DNA of 64,000 bases, from assembly GCA_041648735.1 (NCBI GenBank), contig JBAZOO010000004.1, forward strand, positions 1 to 64,000, read 5' to 3'. Made by a program: the position numbers and the translations under genes. This document shows, one piece after another, positions 1-7,334 of this stretch (positions within the stretch are counted from its first letter, which is position 1; every line of letters starts with the position of its first letter). The notes below the pieces were generated by a model, which was not told the origin of the DNA, did not search any database, and was given only the letters and a program-made list of their open reading frames with translations. The stretch comes from JBAZOO01 sp041648735 (GTDB lineage Bacteria > Verrucomicrobiota > Lentisphaeria > Oligosphaerales > CAITYL01).

Positions 1-67
1 TGACGATGTGGTAGTAGGTCCCCTCGGCGTCCGCCGCAACCGGTTTGACTCGTGCTGTCCTCATCAT
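1..67 (-). CDS. REP-associated tyrosine (Y1) transposase, N-terminus only
   Basis: Only the first 22 residues are inside the window; the gene runs off the left edge. They read MMRTARVKPVAADAEGTYYH followed by IV. A basic start followed by a G-x-YYH-[IV] stretch is typical of Y1_Tnp/RAYT (TnpA_REP) transposases, single-strand enzymes that act on short palindromic repeats. A GGGAGG ribosome site sits just upstream; either of two adjacent ATGs could be used. A strong sigma70-type promoter at 111-139 faces it, and 50-bp tandem repeats lie at 176-325. The family call rests on very little sequence. The repeats next door support it, because RAYT genes are normally found beside the repeats they mobilise. 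Confidence 0.5.
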   Translation of the reverse strand, partial: MMRTARVKPVAADAEGTYYHIV

Positions 68-110
68 GCACCTCCCGGCATCCGTAAATGGCTGCCTTTT
101 GCTAGCCACC

Positions 111-139
111 ATTATAAAGCGACAATGACTGCGCGTCAA
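111..139 (-). promoter_or_regulatory. Sigma70-type promoter of the transposase gene
   Basis: On the minus strand TTGACG (134-139) and TATAAT (111-116) are separated by exactly 17 nt, about 45 nt upstream of the transposase start codon. The -10 box is perfect and the -35 box matches 5 of 6 positions. Confidence 0.75.
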
Positions 140-175
140 GTTTTTTGGCGATTGTTTGTCGCATTTTGCCTGTCA

Positions 176-325
176 CCAAGGAGGAAACCTGGATGAACAG
201 CCACAGTTAGCCTGTCCCCGTTGCCCCAAGGAGGAAACCTGGATGAACAGCCACAGTTAGCCTGTCCCCGTTGCCCCAAGGAGGAAACCTGGATGAACAG
301 CCACAGTTTGCCTGTCCCCGTTGCC
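176..325. repeat. Three 50-bp tandem repeats carrying GCCTGTCCCC
   Basis: Three copies with an exact 50-bp period start at 176, 226 and 276. Each begins CCAAGGAGGAAACCTGG and ends with GCCTGTCCCCGTTGCC; copies 1 and 2 are identical and copy 3 has one change (TTTG for TTAG). The 10-mer GCCTGTCCCC is at 210-219, 260-269 and 310-319. The same core recurs in different repeat units elsewhere in the window. The array lies upstream of the transposase gene, as expected for a RAYT-associated repeat. Confidence 0.9.
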
Positions 326-363
326 CAGTTGTCGTTGTCAGTGAGGCGATGGCCGAACGGTTG

Positions 364-429
364 TCGTAATCGCAATCGGGTTTGACCGGTCCGGCACCTG
401 AAAGACCCGGACAGCGATTACGATTACGA
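364..429. repeat. 15-bp inverted repeat between the array and the PEP-CTERM gene
   Basis: TCGTAATCGCAATCG (364-378) and CGATTACGATTACGA (415-429) are inverted copies with one mismatch and a 36-nt loop. There is no T-run, so this is not an obvious terminator. The rest of 326-500 shows no gene. Confidence 0.6.
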
Positions 430-500
430 GGACGAGGACGGCAACGAGGAAGGCCGAAGCCAACAAATCGCTGGAGAGGGGGGATTCACCGCCGCGGACC

Positions 501-1196
501 TCAAGCGGGGTGGCGCCGGCGGAGCAAGGCCGTGGCCCCGATCCCCAGAAGCGCCAGCGTGGCCGGCTCGGGGGCGGGAAGCGCCGTGCCGCTGAAGGCC
601 ACGTTGTCGAAGCGCCAGGTGCCGCTCGTGGAATAGGTGGAGCCGCTCTTGGTCGCCAGATAGCTGCCGCCGCCAGCGGCAAACCCCGCCACCAGGCGGA
701 CTGCGAAGTCCGCATTGTCGCTCGCGCCGGCAACGCCGGCAAAATCATAGGTCCAACTTTTCCAGGAATCGCTGACGTCCGCCACATAGGACTGTGCCGA
801 GAGCCAAGCCGTGCCGTCCAGCGTATACAACAGGACGACGTTATTGGCCGCGGTGTTGCTGTGCCGCTGCTGCCAGGAGAGGGCGATGCCCGTGTAGCCG
901 TTGGTGCCGACCGTGAACTGCACTCCGGCGGTCTGGTCGGCCGTGCTTTGGGCCGGATAGCTGCTGGTGTTCCAGCCATAGTCGCCGGTGCCGCCCACAC
1001 CGCTGGCGAACGCGCCGCTTGAGCTTGCCTTGGTCCCGCCCACATAACTGGCCGTGCCGGCACCGGCGTCAACGATCAAGTCTTGGTCATTGAAGTTCCA
1101 GGTGGCGATCGCCGCGGCGCCGGCGGAACCGGCAAGGGCCGCGACGCCGGCCAACGGGACCAGGAGGCGGAACGGTTTCATCATGGTCGTGATCAT
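501..1196 (-). CDS. Secreted PEP-CTERM sorting-domain protein
   Basis: 231-residue exported protein of unknown function. It has a short basic start, a hydrophobic signal segment rich in Ala, Leu and Val (about residues 7-29), a middle with the look of a jelly-roll or Gal-binding domain (WNFNDQD near the start, WRFDNVAFSG near the end), and a C-terminal PEP-CTERM tail: PAPEPATLALLGIGATALL followed by RRRHPA. Such tails are recognised by an exosortase that removes the anchor at the cell envelope; none is seen in this window. The start is chosen because GAGGGGG precedes it by five bases. The gene stands alone, with a palindrome at 1257-1273 upstream. What the middle domain binds cannot be told from sequence. 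Confidence 0.85.
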   Translation of the reverse strand: MITTMMKPFRLLVPLAGVAALAGSAGAAAIATWNFNDQDLIVDAGAGTASYVGGTKASSSGAFASGVGGTGDYGWNTSSYPAQSTADQTAGVQFTVGTNGYTGIALSWQQRHSNTAANNVVLLYTLDGTAWLSAQSYVADVSDSWKSWTYDFAGVAGASDNADFAVRLVAGFAAGGGSYLATKSGSTYSTSGTWRFDNVAFSGTALPAPEPATLALLGIGATALLRRRHPA

Positions 1197-1256
1197 GGAA
1201 CCCCCTCAAGTTCAGCTTCACTTCCGGCAAGACTAGGCCGCCTGCCATGGGCAAAC

Positions 1257-1273
1257 GATACACCTACTGTATC
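1257..1273. promoter_or_regulatory. Palindrome upstream of the PEP-CTERM gene
   Basis: GATACA-CCTAC-TGTATC is a perfect 6-bp inverted repeat with a 5-nt spacer, about 60 nt upstream of the PEP-CTERM start codon. That is a plausible place for a regulator to bind. No regulator gene is adjacent to it. Confidence 0.4.
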
Positions 1274-1420
1274 CAAGATTGGCCAGTTGCAAGCGAAGCC
1301 CCCGCAAAAAAACACTTTCCCCTTGTCCCCTTCGCCCCTCTGCTGATGGGAAAGGCCAACTACCAAGACCAATGGCACCTGAAAAAAACGGCCTCCGCCG
1401 CTTGAAAAACAACACCCCAT

Positions 1421-1600
1421 CTGTCCCCAAGCATGCCGAGGGGGGGATCGGGCACATTATGCTGTCCCCAAGCATGCCCCATCTGTCCCCAAGCATGCCA
1501 AGCATGCATTATGCTGTCCCCAAGCATGCCGAGGGGGGGGGCGGGCACATTATGCTGTCCCCAAGCATGGCAAGCATGCATTATGCTGTCCCCAAGCATG
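1421..1600. repeat. Cluster of six CTGTCCCCAAGCATG repeats
   Basis: The 15-mer CTGTCCCCAAGCATG is present six times, all in the same orientation, starting at 1421, 1462, 1483, 1514, 1555 and 1586. The spacings (41, 21, 31, 41, 31) are multiples of about 10 plus one. Between copies are CGAGGGGGG and GCATTATG pieces. It fills most of the gap between the PEP-CTERM gene and the oxidoreductase gene. The unit differs from the 50-bp repeat at 176 but shares the CTGTCCCC core. It is too short and irregular for CRISPR. Confidence 0.9.
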
Positions 1601-1625
1601 GCAAGCAGGCGGCGGTCGGCCGGGG

Positions 1626-2807
1626 TCAGGGCCAGAGGGTTGGCCATTCGCCGGTTTCGGCGAAGGCGCGGCAGGCGTCGCGGATGCCGGGGATCTCCCG
1701 CACCGTGTCCAGGCTGTTGGGCAGGGGCTTCTCCTGGTACTCGGCCGCGGCCAGGGTGCGCACCGGCTCCGCCGCCGCGAAGGCGAGGTTGCTCAGTTCA
1801 ACGAAGGGGAGGCAGTCGGCCAGCCGGGTCATGGGGCGCGGCTCCTCGCCGCGGAGGTAGGCGAGCCAGCGGCGGAAATTGGCGGGGACAATGTCGGCGG
1901 CGGCGTCCAGTTCCTCCGTGCGGCCGTCGTTCCAGGCGACGCGGAAGCGGCGGCCCGGCAGCCCCGGCTGGTGCTCGTGGTAGCGGATGGTGGCGCGTTC
2001 GCAGCGGACCATCTCCAGATCCTCATGGTCGCCGGCGCAGGCATGGGTCATGGCGATGCGGAATTCGCCGTTGCCGGGGAGGGTGCCTTCGAGGAAGACG
2101 GTGTCGGCGGTCTCGACCGGGTAGGCGCGGGCCATGCGGCAGCGGCGGAGGTCGGGGCGGCGCCAGGAGAAGAGGCCGTCGGTGCCGCACCAGAAGAGGA
2201 GGTTGTGGACGAAATGGGCCATGGCGTTGGTGAAGCAACTGTCGAGCACGACCTTGCCGTCCAGCCGCCGGCGGCCGGCCCAGGGGGAGCGGTGGAAGTA
2301 GGCGAGGCCGCGGGGCCAGACGCCGTAGAAGGCCACGCCGCGGAGGGCGCCGAACTCGCCGGCGAGCAGCCGTTGCTTGAGCTGCTGGCGGGCGGACTGG
2401 CCAATGAAGTTGAAGCCGACCTGGGTCTGGCGGGTGAGGGTGGCGTCGGCGGCGATCATCGCCTGGAGTTCGGCCAGGTCGAGGGTGGGGGGCTTTTCCA
2501 GGTACATGGGCAGGCCGCGGCGGGCGCATTCCCGGTGCATGTCGCCATGGCACTGGATGGGGGTGGCAATGGTGACTGCGTCCAGCTCGCCGGCACAACG
2601 GTCGAGCATCTCCAGGTAGTCGGGGAAAAGCCGGACGCCACGCGCCGCCAGGGCGTGCGTTGCCGCGGCGGCGTCACGGGCGGCCGCGGCGGGGTCGCAG
2701 GTGGCGACCAGGCGGCAGAGCCCTTCCGCTTCCAGTGCCTTGATGGCCCGATGGTGCTCCGCGGCGAAGCCGCCACAGCCGATGATCGCCACGCGCAACG
2801 CGGTCAT
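1626..2807 (-). CDS. Gfo/Idh/MocA family NAD(P)-dependent oxidoreductase
   Basis: 393 residues, cytoplasmic. The N-terminal Rossmann fold has the dinucleotide loop GCGGFA at residues 10-15. The EKP motif typical of this family (MYLEKPP) lies near residue 130, followed by the alpha/beta substrate domain. Family members oxidise or reduce sugars, sugar acids or inositols. The substrate cannot be told here, but the surrounding glycan genes fit a sugar role. GGGAGG precedes the ATG by nine bases. It follows hisG on the same strand after 42 nt, so it may be co-transcribed with hisE-hisG, although no functional link is evident. Confidence 0.85.
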   Translation of the reverse strand: MTALRVAIIGCGGFAAEHHRAIKALEAEGLCRLVATCDPAAAARDAAAATHALAARGVRLFPDYLEMLDRCAGELDAVTIATPIQCHGDMHRECARRGLPMYLEKPPTLDLAELQAMIAADATLTRQTQVGFNFIGQSARQQLKQRLLAGEFGALRGVAFYGVWPRGLAYFHRSPWAGRRRLDGKVVLDSCFTNAMAHFVHNLLFWCGTDGLFSWRRPDLRRCRMARAYPVETADTVFLEGTLPGNGEFRIAMTHACAGDHEDLEMVRCERATIRYHEHQPGLPGRRFRVAWNDGRTEELDAAADIVPANFRRWLAYLRGEEPRPMTRLADCLPFVELSNLAFAAAEPVRTLAAAEYQEKPLPNSLDTVREIPGIRDACRAFAETGEWPTLWP

Positions 2808-2849
2808 GTTTGGGTGCCTCCCGAAGGCAGGATGAAAGGCGGGCGGGGG

Positions 2850-3698
2850 TCAGATCCGGCAGGTGCGGATGTCGGTGATGATGATGCCCTTGGCCCCGAG
2901 GGCGGAGAGGCCGTCCAGGATCCGGTTCACCTCCTTGCGCCGGGCCATGGCCTTCACCGCCGCCCAGTCGGGCTCGCTCAGGGGGGCGACCGTGGGCGAC
3001 TCGATCCCGGGGGTGATCCGGCAGGCTTCCGCGAGGGCGGCGCGGGGCACGTCGTACTCGACCATGACATAGTCGCGGGCGACGACGATGCCGCGCAGCC
3101 GCTCCAGGAACTTCCGGGCCGCCGGCGTCTCCGCCACGGCGGCGTCGCGCCCGACGACCACCGCCTCGGAGCGGAGGATCGGCTCGCCGACCACCTTCAG
3201 CCCGGCCTGCTCCAAGGTGCGCCCGGACTCGACCACGTCGGCAATGGCGTCGGCCACCCCGAGCTTGACCGAGATCTCGACGGCGCCATCCAGCTCCACC
3301 ACCGTGCCTTCCAGGCCGCGCTTCGCCAAGTCCTGGCGGACGAGGTTCGGGTAGGAGGCGGCGATGCGCAGGCCGCCGAAGCGCTCCGGCGTCAGGTCGC
3401 TCGCCTGGGGCACGGCGTAGCGGAAGGTGGACTTGGCGAAGCCGAGCGGCAGCAGCTCGACCACCGGCATCTGGCTTTCCAGCGCCAGGTCGCGGCCGGT
3501 GATCCCCAGCGCCAGCACGCCGTTGCTCACGTAGACGGCAATGTCGCGCGGCCGGAGGAAGTAGAACTCGATGTCGTTCTCGGCGTCGCGGACCAGCAGC
3601 GTCTTCTCATCCTTCCGGCAGTTGTAGCCGGCGGCCTTGACGAGGGTGAGCGCCTCCTCGGCCAGCGCCCCCTTGTTGGGCAAAGCGATTTGCAGCAT
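2850..3698 (-). CDS. hisG: ATP phosphoribosyltransferase (long form)
   Basis: Catalyses the first step of histidine synthesis, joining ATP and PRPP. At 282 residues it is the long, HisZ-independent form: an N-terminal catalytic part beginning LQIALPNKGALAEEAL, and a C-terminal ACT-like regulatory domain ending KGIIITDIRTCRI, which in this family binds histidine for feedback inhibition. GGAG lies eight bases before the ATG. It follows hisE after 12 nt, so the two form an operon fragment; other his genes are not in the window. Confidence 0.95.
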   Translation of the reverse strand: MLQIALPNKGALAEEALTLVKAAGYNCRKDEKTLLVRDAENDIEFYFLRPRDIAVYVSNGVLALGITGRDLALESQMPVVELLPLGFAKSTFRYAVPQASDLTPERFGGLRIAASYPNLVRQDLAKRGLEGTVVELDGAVEISVKLGVADAIADVVESGRTLEQAGLKVVGEPILRSEAVVVGRDAAVAETPAARKFLERLRGIVVARDYVMVEYDVPRAALAEACRITPGIESPTVAPLSEPDWAAVKAMARRKEVNRILDGLSALGAKGIIITDIRTCRI

Positions 3699-3710
3699 CG
3701 GCGGAACTCC

Positions 3711-3974
3711 TTACAGGTACTTGTAGATGTCTTCCGGAGTCAGTCCGCAGGCAAGCATCATCACCTGGGCGTGGTAGAGGAGCTGGGAGATCTCCTCGGC
3801 CGTCTTCTCCCGCCCCTCGTATTCGGCGGCGATCCAGACCTCGCCCGCCTCCTCCAGGATCTTCTTGCCGATGAAATGCTTCCCCTTGGCGAATTCCTTG
3901 ACGGTGCCCGAGTTGGGGTCCTGGGCCTTGATCTTGGCGTCCAGTTCGGCGAAAAGCTGCTCGAAAGTCTTCAT
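3711..3974 (-). CDS. hisE: Phosphoribosyl-ATP pyrophosphatase
   Basis: 87-residue stand-alone HisE, the second histidine-synthesis enzyme, hydrolysing phosphoribosyl-ATP to phosphoribosyl-AMP. It belongs to the all-alpha MazG-like NTP pyrophosphatases. The conserved part IGKKILEEAGEVWIAAEYEG contains the metal-binding acidic residues, and a helix with QLLYHAQVMM follows. The open frame extends further upstream, but GGGAG sits five bases before the ATG at 3974 and the family alignment starts there (MKTFEQLFAELD). It lies directly upstream of hisG. Confidence 0.93.
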   Translation of the reverse strand: MKTFEQLFAELDAKIKAQDPNSGTVKEFAKGKHFIGKKILEEAGEVWIAAEYEGREKTAEEISQLLYHAQVMMLACGLTPEDIYKYL

Positions 3975-4164
3975 GCGCGCTCCCAAAATCCCGGCGGCAA
4001 GGCAGGGGCCGGGGTTGGAAATATAGCCGCCCAAGGCGCGGCGGGCGCCTCAGCCCTCCAATTCGGGTGGGGCATGGCCGATTCTGTCGGCGGCGTTGGT
4101 TGCCTGTCCCCATGGCCGCCGGCATTGCCAATCTCCGCGGGGCGGCGGGGCGGGCGCCGCGGGC

Positions 4165-4995
4165 TCATGGCCGCGGCTGCGGAGTCCGCAGGCGCGACGG
4201 GGCCACGCCGGTGCAGCCCTTGAACTGCTTGCTGAAGTGGGCGAGGGAGCCGTAGCCGGCCAGTTCCGCGATGCGGCGGAGCGGGAGGTTGGACTCCAGG
4301 AGCAGCGACCGGGCGTAGGCGATGCGGCAATTGGTGATGAAGGCGCGGGGGGGCGCCCCCGTGGCCTCGCGGAAGAGCTTGGCGAAATGGTCGGGGCAGA
4401 CGTGCAGGCGCCGGGCCAGGGCGGCCACGCCGTGCGCCGCCCCGGGCCAGCGCCGGATTTGGGCGCAGATTTCCGCGATGTGGCCGGACCGCGCTCCCCC
4501 CGGGCCGGCTGCCGGTGGCTGGTCCGCCGCCGGCCGCGCCAGCTCGGCCAGCGCCGCGCCCACCCAGAAGTTGGCGGCCGCCGCCTGCCCCTGTTCGCGG
4601 CATTTGACGGCGCGGGCCAGGAGCCCGGCCATGAAAGGCAAGTCCGGGAGCTGCCGGTGGAAGGGGGGCGCGGGCACGGGGGTGGGAATGGCCACCTGGC
4701 CGCGGCCGTCCAGGAAGTCGAAGTGCTGGGCGACGACGCGCAGCGGGTTTGCGGGCTCGTGGCTGGCGTGCAGGCTGGTTCCGGGCGGGAAGAGGAAGCA
4801 GTCGCCGGCGCCGAGCGTCCAGCTCCGGCTCCCGCAGGTCAGCCGCCCCCGCCCCTGGCAGACCAGCCAGAGGTCATGGTCGGGCAGCGCGGCGGGCGTC
4901 CAGCTCCAGTCGGGGGTGCAGTCGAAGATGCCGCCGGCGGGGTTGGCGCGGACGCGCGGCGGTTCCAGCCAATGCTCGGGAAAGTGCAAATTCAT
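4165..4995 (-). CDS. AraC-family transcriptional regulator
   Basis: 276 residues. The N-terminal cupin-like sensing domain (about 20-110) contains the LGAGDCFLFPPGT strand; the C-terminal double helix-turn-helix (about 170-270) contains RLHVCPDHFAKLFREATG and AGYGSLAHFSKQFKGCTG, the AraC signature. It is transcribed divergently from the UroD-like gene at 5094 with 98 nt between the starts, so it probably controls that gene in response to a small ligand. The last codons run through a copy of the TGCGGASTCCGCA palindrome (4178-4190). The same arrangement occurs again at 39298-41353. Confidence 0.9.
   Translation of the reverse strand: MNLHFPEHWLEPPRVRANPAGGIFDCTPDWSWTPAALPDHDLWLVCQGRGRLTCGSRSWTLGAGDCFLFPPGTSLHASHEPANPLRVVAQHFDFLDGRGQVAIPTPVPAPPFHRQLPDLPFMAGLLARAVKCREQGQAAAANFWVGAALAELARPAADQPPAAGPGGARSGHIAEICAQIRRWPGAAHGVAALARRLHVCPDHFAKLFREATGAPPRAFITNCRIAYARSLLLESNLPLRRIAELAGYGSLAHFSKQFKGCTGVAPSRLRTPQPRP
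4178..4190. repeat. TGCGGASTCCGCA palindrome (first of eight)
   Basis: A 13-bp palindrome with a central G or C. Exact copies are at 4178-4190, 22479-22491, 24692-24704, 32720-32732, 44745-44757, 51282-51294, 60283-60295 and 61151-61163. Near copies are at 702-714, 34487-34499, 36721-36733, 47391-47403, 55428-55440 and 55455-55467. Six of the eight exact copies lie inside coding regions in various reading frames, and the flanking bases are unrelated, so this is not part of a longer repeat. It resembles the highly iterated palindromes (HIP1) known from cyanobacteria. Confidence 0.85.
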
Positions 4996-5093
4996 CTCGG
5001 AAAGATGCCATTGCCGACGTTGCGGCCACCATCTATGGTAATCGTATTTTTACAAGCAACCGCCGGCCCGCGCCGGCCACCGGAGGCAACAGC

Positions 5094-6251
5094 ATGGCGA
5101 CCCAGCGGAAATTGAAATGGCTGAGGCACGAGGATTTGGCGATCAAACGGAACCCGGCCCTGGGGCGGGAGGCGTTCCTCGACTGGATGACCTTCCGCGG
5201 CGGCACGGAAATCCCGTTCACGGAAATCTTCGGGCCGTTGGTCGGGCTGAAGGAGGAATGGGAGGAGCAGGGGGCCACGCCAGCGGAGCTGGATTTCTCC
5301 GCTTTCCGCTTCCGCGAGCCCGCCTTCGCCGATCTCCAAGTCAACACCGGGCGGCTGGCAGGCTGGCAGCAGGTGGTGGCGGAGACGGAAGCGGAGATCC
5401 TCTACCAGGACGACCTCGGGCGGCGGCTCCGCCTGCTCAAGGGCTACGCGACCCTGCCCCTGCCGGAGAGCTGGCCGGTCAGGGACATGGACGACTGGCT
5501 GGCGATCAAGCCGAAATACCAGTTCGCGGAGGAACGCTTCGCCGAGGGCTGGCGCGAGCGGGCGCTGGCGGCCCGCGCCGCCGGCGCGGTCATCCGGGTC
5601 GGCATCCCCGGCGGGTTCGACGAGCCGCGCCAGCTCATGGGGGAGGAGCGGCTCTGCTACGCCTATTACGAGCAGCCCGAGCTGATCCACGACATCCTCG
5701 CCACCATTGGCGCGACGGCCGTCCGCGTCCTTGACCGGGCCACGGCGGAACTGCCGGTCGACTGCCTCTGCGTCCATGAGGATCTGGCGGGCAAGTCCGG
5801 CTCCCTGATCGGCCCCCGGGAAATCGGGGCGTTCATCCACCCCTACTACCGGCAAGCCTGGGATTTGCTGGCCAGCCGCGGGGCGCGCCTGTTCGACCAG
5901 GACAGCGACGGCAACATGGAGTCGGTGATCCCCGCCTTCCTCGCGGCCGGGGTCAACTGCATGCACCCCCTGGAGCCCGCCGCCGGCATGGACATCGTCA
6001 AGCTCCGGGCGAAGTTTGGCCAGCGGCTGGCCTTCGTGGGCGGCCTTGACAAGCATCTCCTGCGGCAGGGGCCGGCGGCGATTGCCGCGGAATTGGAGTA
6101 CAAGATCCCGCCGATGGTCCGCGGCCGCGGCTGCATGCTGGGGCTGGATCACCGCATCCCCGCCGGCACCTCCCTGGAGAACTACCGCTTTTACCTCCGC
6201 AAGGCCTGGGAGATCATCGAGCGCGAGACCGCCAAGGCCGCCAGGGGTTAG
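5094..6251 (+). CDS. UroD-superfamily protein, non-heme subfamily
   Basis: 385-residue cytoplasmic protein of the uroporphyrinogen decarboxylase/cobalamin methyltransferase (UroD) barrel superfamily. It is not a heme-pathway UroD: the usual N-terminal arginine motifs are absent and no heme genes are nearby. It carries FDQDSDGNMESVIP around residue 267, where zinc-dependent methyltransferases have an H-x-C motif, so the zinc-thiol chemistry of MtaA/MtbA is not supported. Such paralogues are numerous in Lentisphaerota and their reaction is unknown. The longer open frame begins upstream, but GGAGG precedes the ATG at 5094. It is divergent from the AraC gene at 4995. Confidence 0.85.
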   Translation: MATQRKLKWLRHEDLAIKRNPALGREAFLDWMTFRGGTEIPFTEIFGPLVGLKEEWEEQGATPAELDFSAFRFREPAFADLQVNTGRLAGWQQVVAETEAEILYQDDLGRRLRLLKGYATLPLPESWPVRDMDDWLAIKPKYQFAEERFAEGWRERALAARAAGAVIRVGIPGGFDEPRQLMGEERLCYAYYEQPELIHDILATIGATAVRVLDRATAELPVDCLCVHEDLAGKSGSLIGPREIGAFIHPYYRQAWDLLASRGARLFDQDSDGNMESVIPAFLAAGVNCMHPLEPAAGMDIVKLRAKFGQRLAFVGGLDKHLLRQGPAAIAAELEYKIPPMVRGRGCMLGLDHRIPAGTSLENYRFYLRKAWEIIERETAKAARG

Positions 6252-6291
6252 CCGGAATTATCCACTCCGGAGGTTGCAGGGGGCACGGAAA

Positions 6292-6373
6292 GGGGTTGGG
6301 GACAGGCAAATTCGGCTGAGGGGTTGGGGACAGGCAAATTCGGCTGAGGGGTTGGGGACAGGCAAATTCGGCG
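6292..6373. repeat. Three 28-bp tandem repeats carrying GGGGACAGGC
   Basis: Copies begin at 6292, 6320 and 6348; the unit is GGGGTTGGGGACAGGCAAAT plus TCGGCTGA. It contains GGGGACAGGC (6298, 6326, 6354), the reverse complement of the GCCTGTCCCC core at 210-319. The unit around the core differs from the other arrays. It sits in the gap after the UroD-like gene. Confidence 0.9.
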
Positions 6374-6520
6374 GGATCCTGTTGCGTTCGGCGTCCACCA
6401 TTGCCAAGCGGGACGCTTGTCTTGCGCCCTTTGGCGTGCGGATTTTGGGATGATAGATTCCGCACCGGCAGTGGAACCGGAGGGAACCGCAAGCGTTTTT
6501 TTGAGGGAGGCATCCGCAGG

Positions 6521-7306
6521 ATGGCGAAATTGAACCAGGATGATTTTGTCATGGCTTGCGTGGCCGGGATTGAGGTCGCGGTGTTTGGCGCCGCTGACCT
6601 GCCGTCAACCGCGCCGATTGTTTTCGTCACCCATGGCCGGGGCGGGATGGGGTTGGATTGCCATGGTTGGTGCCGCGAGCTGGCGGCCATGGGCTGCATC
6701 GCCATCGCGCTCGACCAGCGGAACCACGGCCGCCGCCTGGTGGACGGGCGGGTGAACGGGAATTGGAGTCCGACGCACGCGGCCGACATGTACGGCGTGT
6801 TCCTGGGCACCGCCATGGACGTCGGCACGCTCATCGACATGATTCCGGCCCGGTTGGGGCTGACGAGCGAGCGCATCGGCATGACTGGCGGCTCCCTGGG
6901 CGGACACGCGACGCTCCTGGCCATGGCGGTTGACCCCCGGATCCGGGTGGGGGTGCCCCTGATCGGGAGCGGCGATTACCGGCGGCTGATGGAACTTCGG
7001 GCGGCGGCCAACAACTGTCCTGCGGCTGACTTCGACCAATATTTCCCGCCGGAATTGGCGGCCGTGGTGAATCGGCGGGATCCCATCCATTGTGCCGCCG
7101 TGTTTGCCGACCGGCCACTCCTCATGTTGAATGGGGCGGATGACAATCTGGTGCAGTTGGCGTGCAACCAGCGGTTTGAGGCGGCGGCAAGGGCGCATTA
7201 CAAGGATGGTTCAAGGCTGAAGCTGGTCGCCTATCCCGGCGTGGGTCATGAGATGACGCCGGAGATGTGGAGCGAAGCGAAGGCGTGGTTCAAGACGTGG
7301 TTGTAA
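6521..7306 (+). CDS. Alpha/beta hydrolase (dienelactone-hydrolase/peptidase-like)
   Basis: 261 residues. The nucleophile elbow is GGSLG with Ser125. A candidate acid is Asp207 or Asp208 (NGADDN) and a candidate base is His243 (GVGHEM), giving a full Ser-Asp-His triad. The oxyanion-side motif VTHGRGG is near residue 37. No signal peptide is seen, so it should be cytoplasmic. The open frame extends 40 codons upstream, but those read through intergenic sequence; GAGGGAGG lies about ten bases before the chosen ATG. Substrate unknown: carboxylesterase or acyl-peptidase activity is possible. It stands alone between the 28-bp repeats and a dead transposase. Confidence 0.85.
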   Translation: MAKLNQDDFVMACVAGIEVAVFGAADLPSTAPIVFVTHGRGGMGLDCHGWCRELAAMGCIAIALDQRNHGRRLVDGRVNGNWSPTHAADMYGVFLGTAMDVGTLIDMIPARLGLTSERIGMTGGSLGGHATLLAMAVDPRIRVGVPLIGSGDYRRLMELRAAANNCPAADFDQYFPPELAAVVNRRDPIHCAAVFADRPLLMLNGADDNLVQLACNQRFEAAARAHYKDGSRLKLVAYPGVGHEMTPEMWSEAKAWFKTWL

Positions 7307-7334
7307 GGGGGGGGGTGCATGACAATCGTGTTGG

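Noticed and set aside
176..325. The tandem repeats as CRISPR arrays (also those at 1421, 6292, 8162 and 36999)
   Set aside because: Copies are contiguous or nearly so and lack unique spacers of constant length; no cas genes are in the window.
338..1072. Long frames overlapping the PEP-CTERM gene in other phases
   Set aside because: They are Arg/Pro/Ala-rich shadows of GC-rich coding DNA without start signals or known motifs. The same applies to many other long frames opposite real genes, such as those at 28434-30773 and 24255-26306.
5094..6251. Annotation as hemE, heme-pathway uroporphyrinogen decarboxylase
   Set aside because: The heme-enzyme N-terminal signature is absent, there are no heme genes nearby, and an AraC regulator is divergent.
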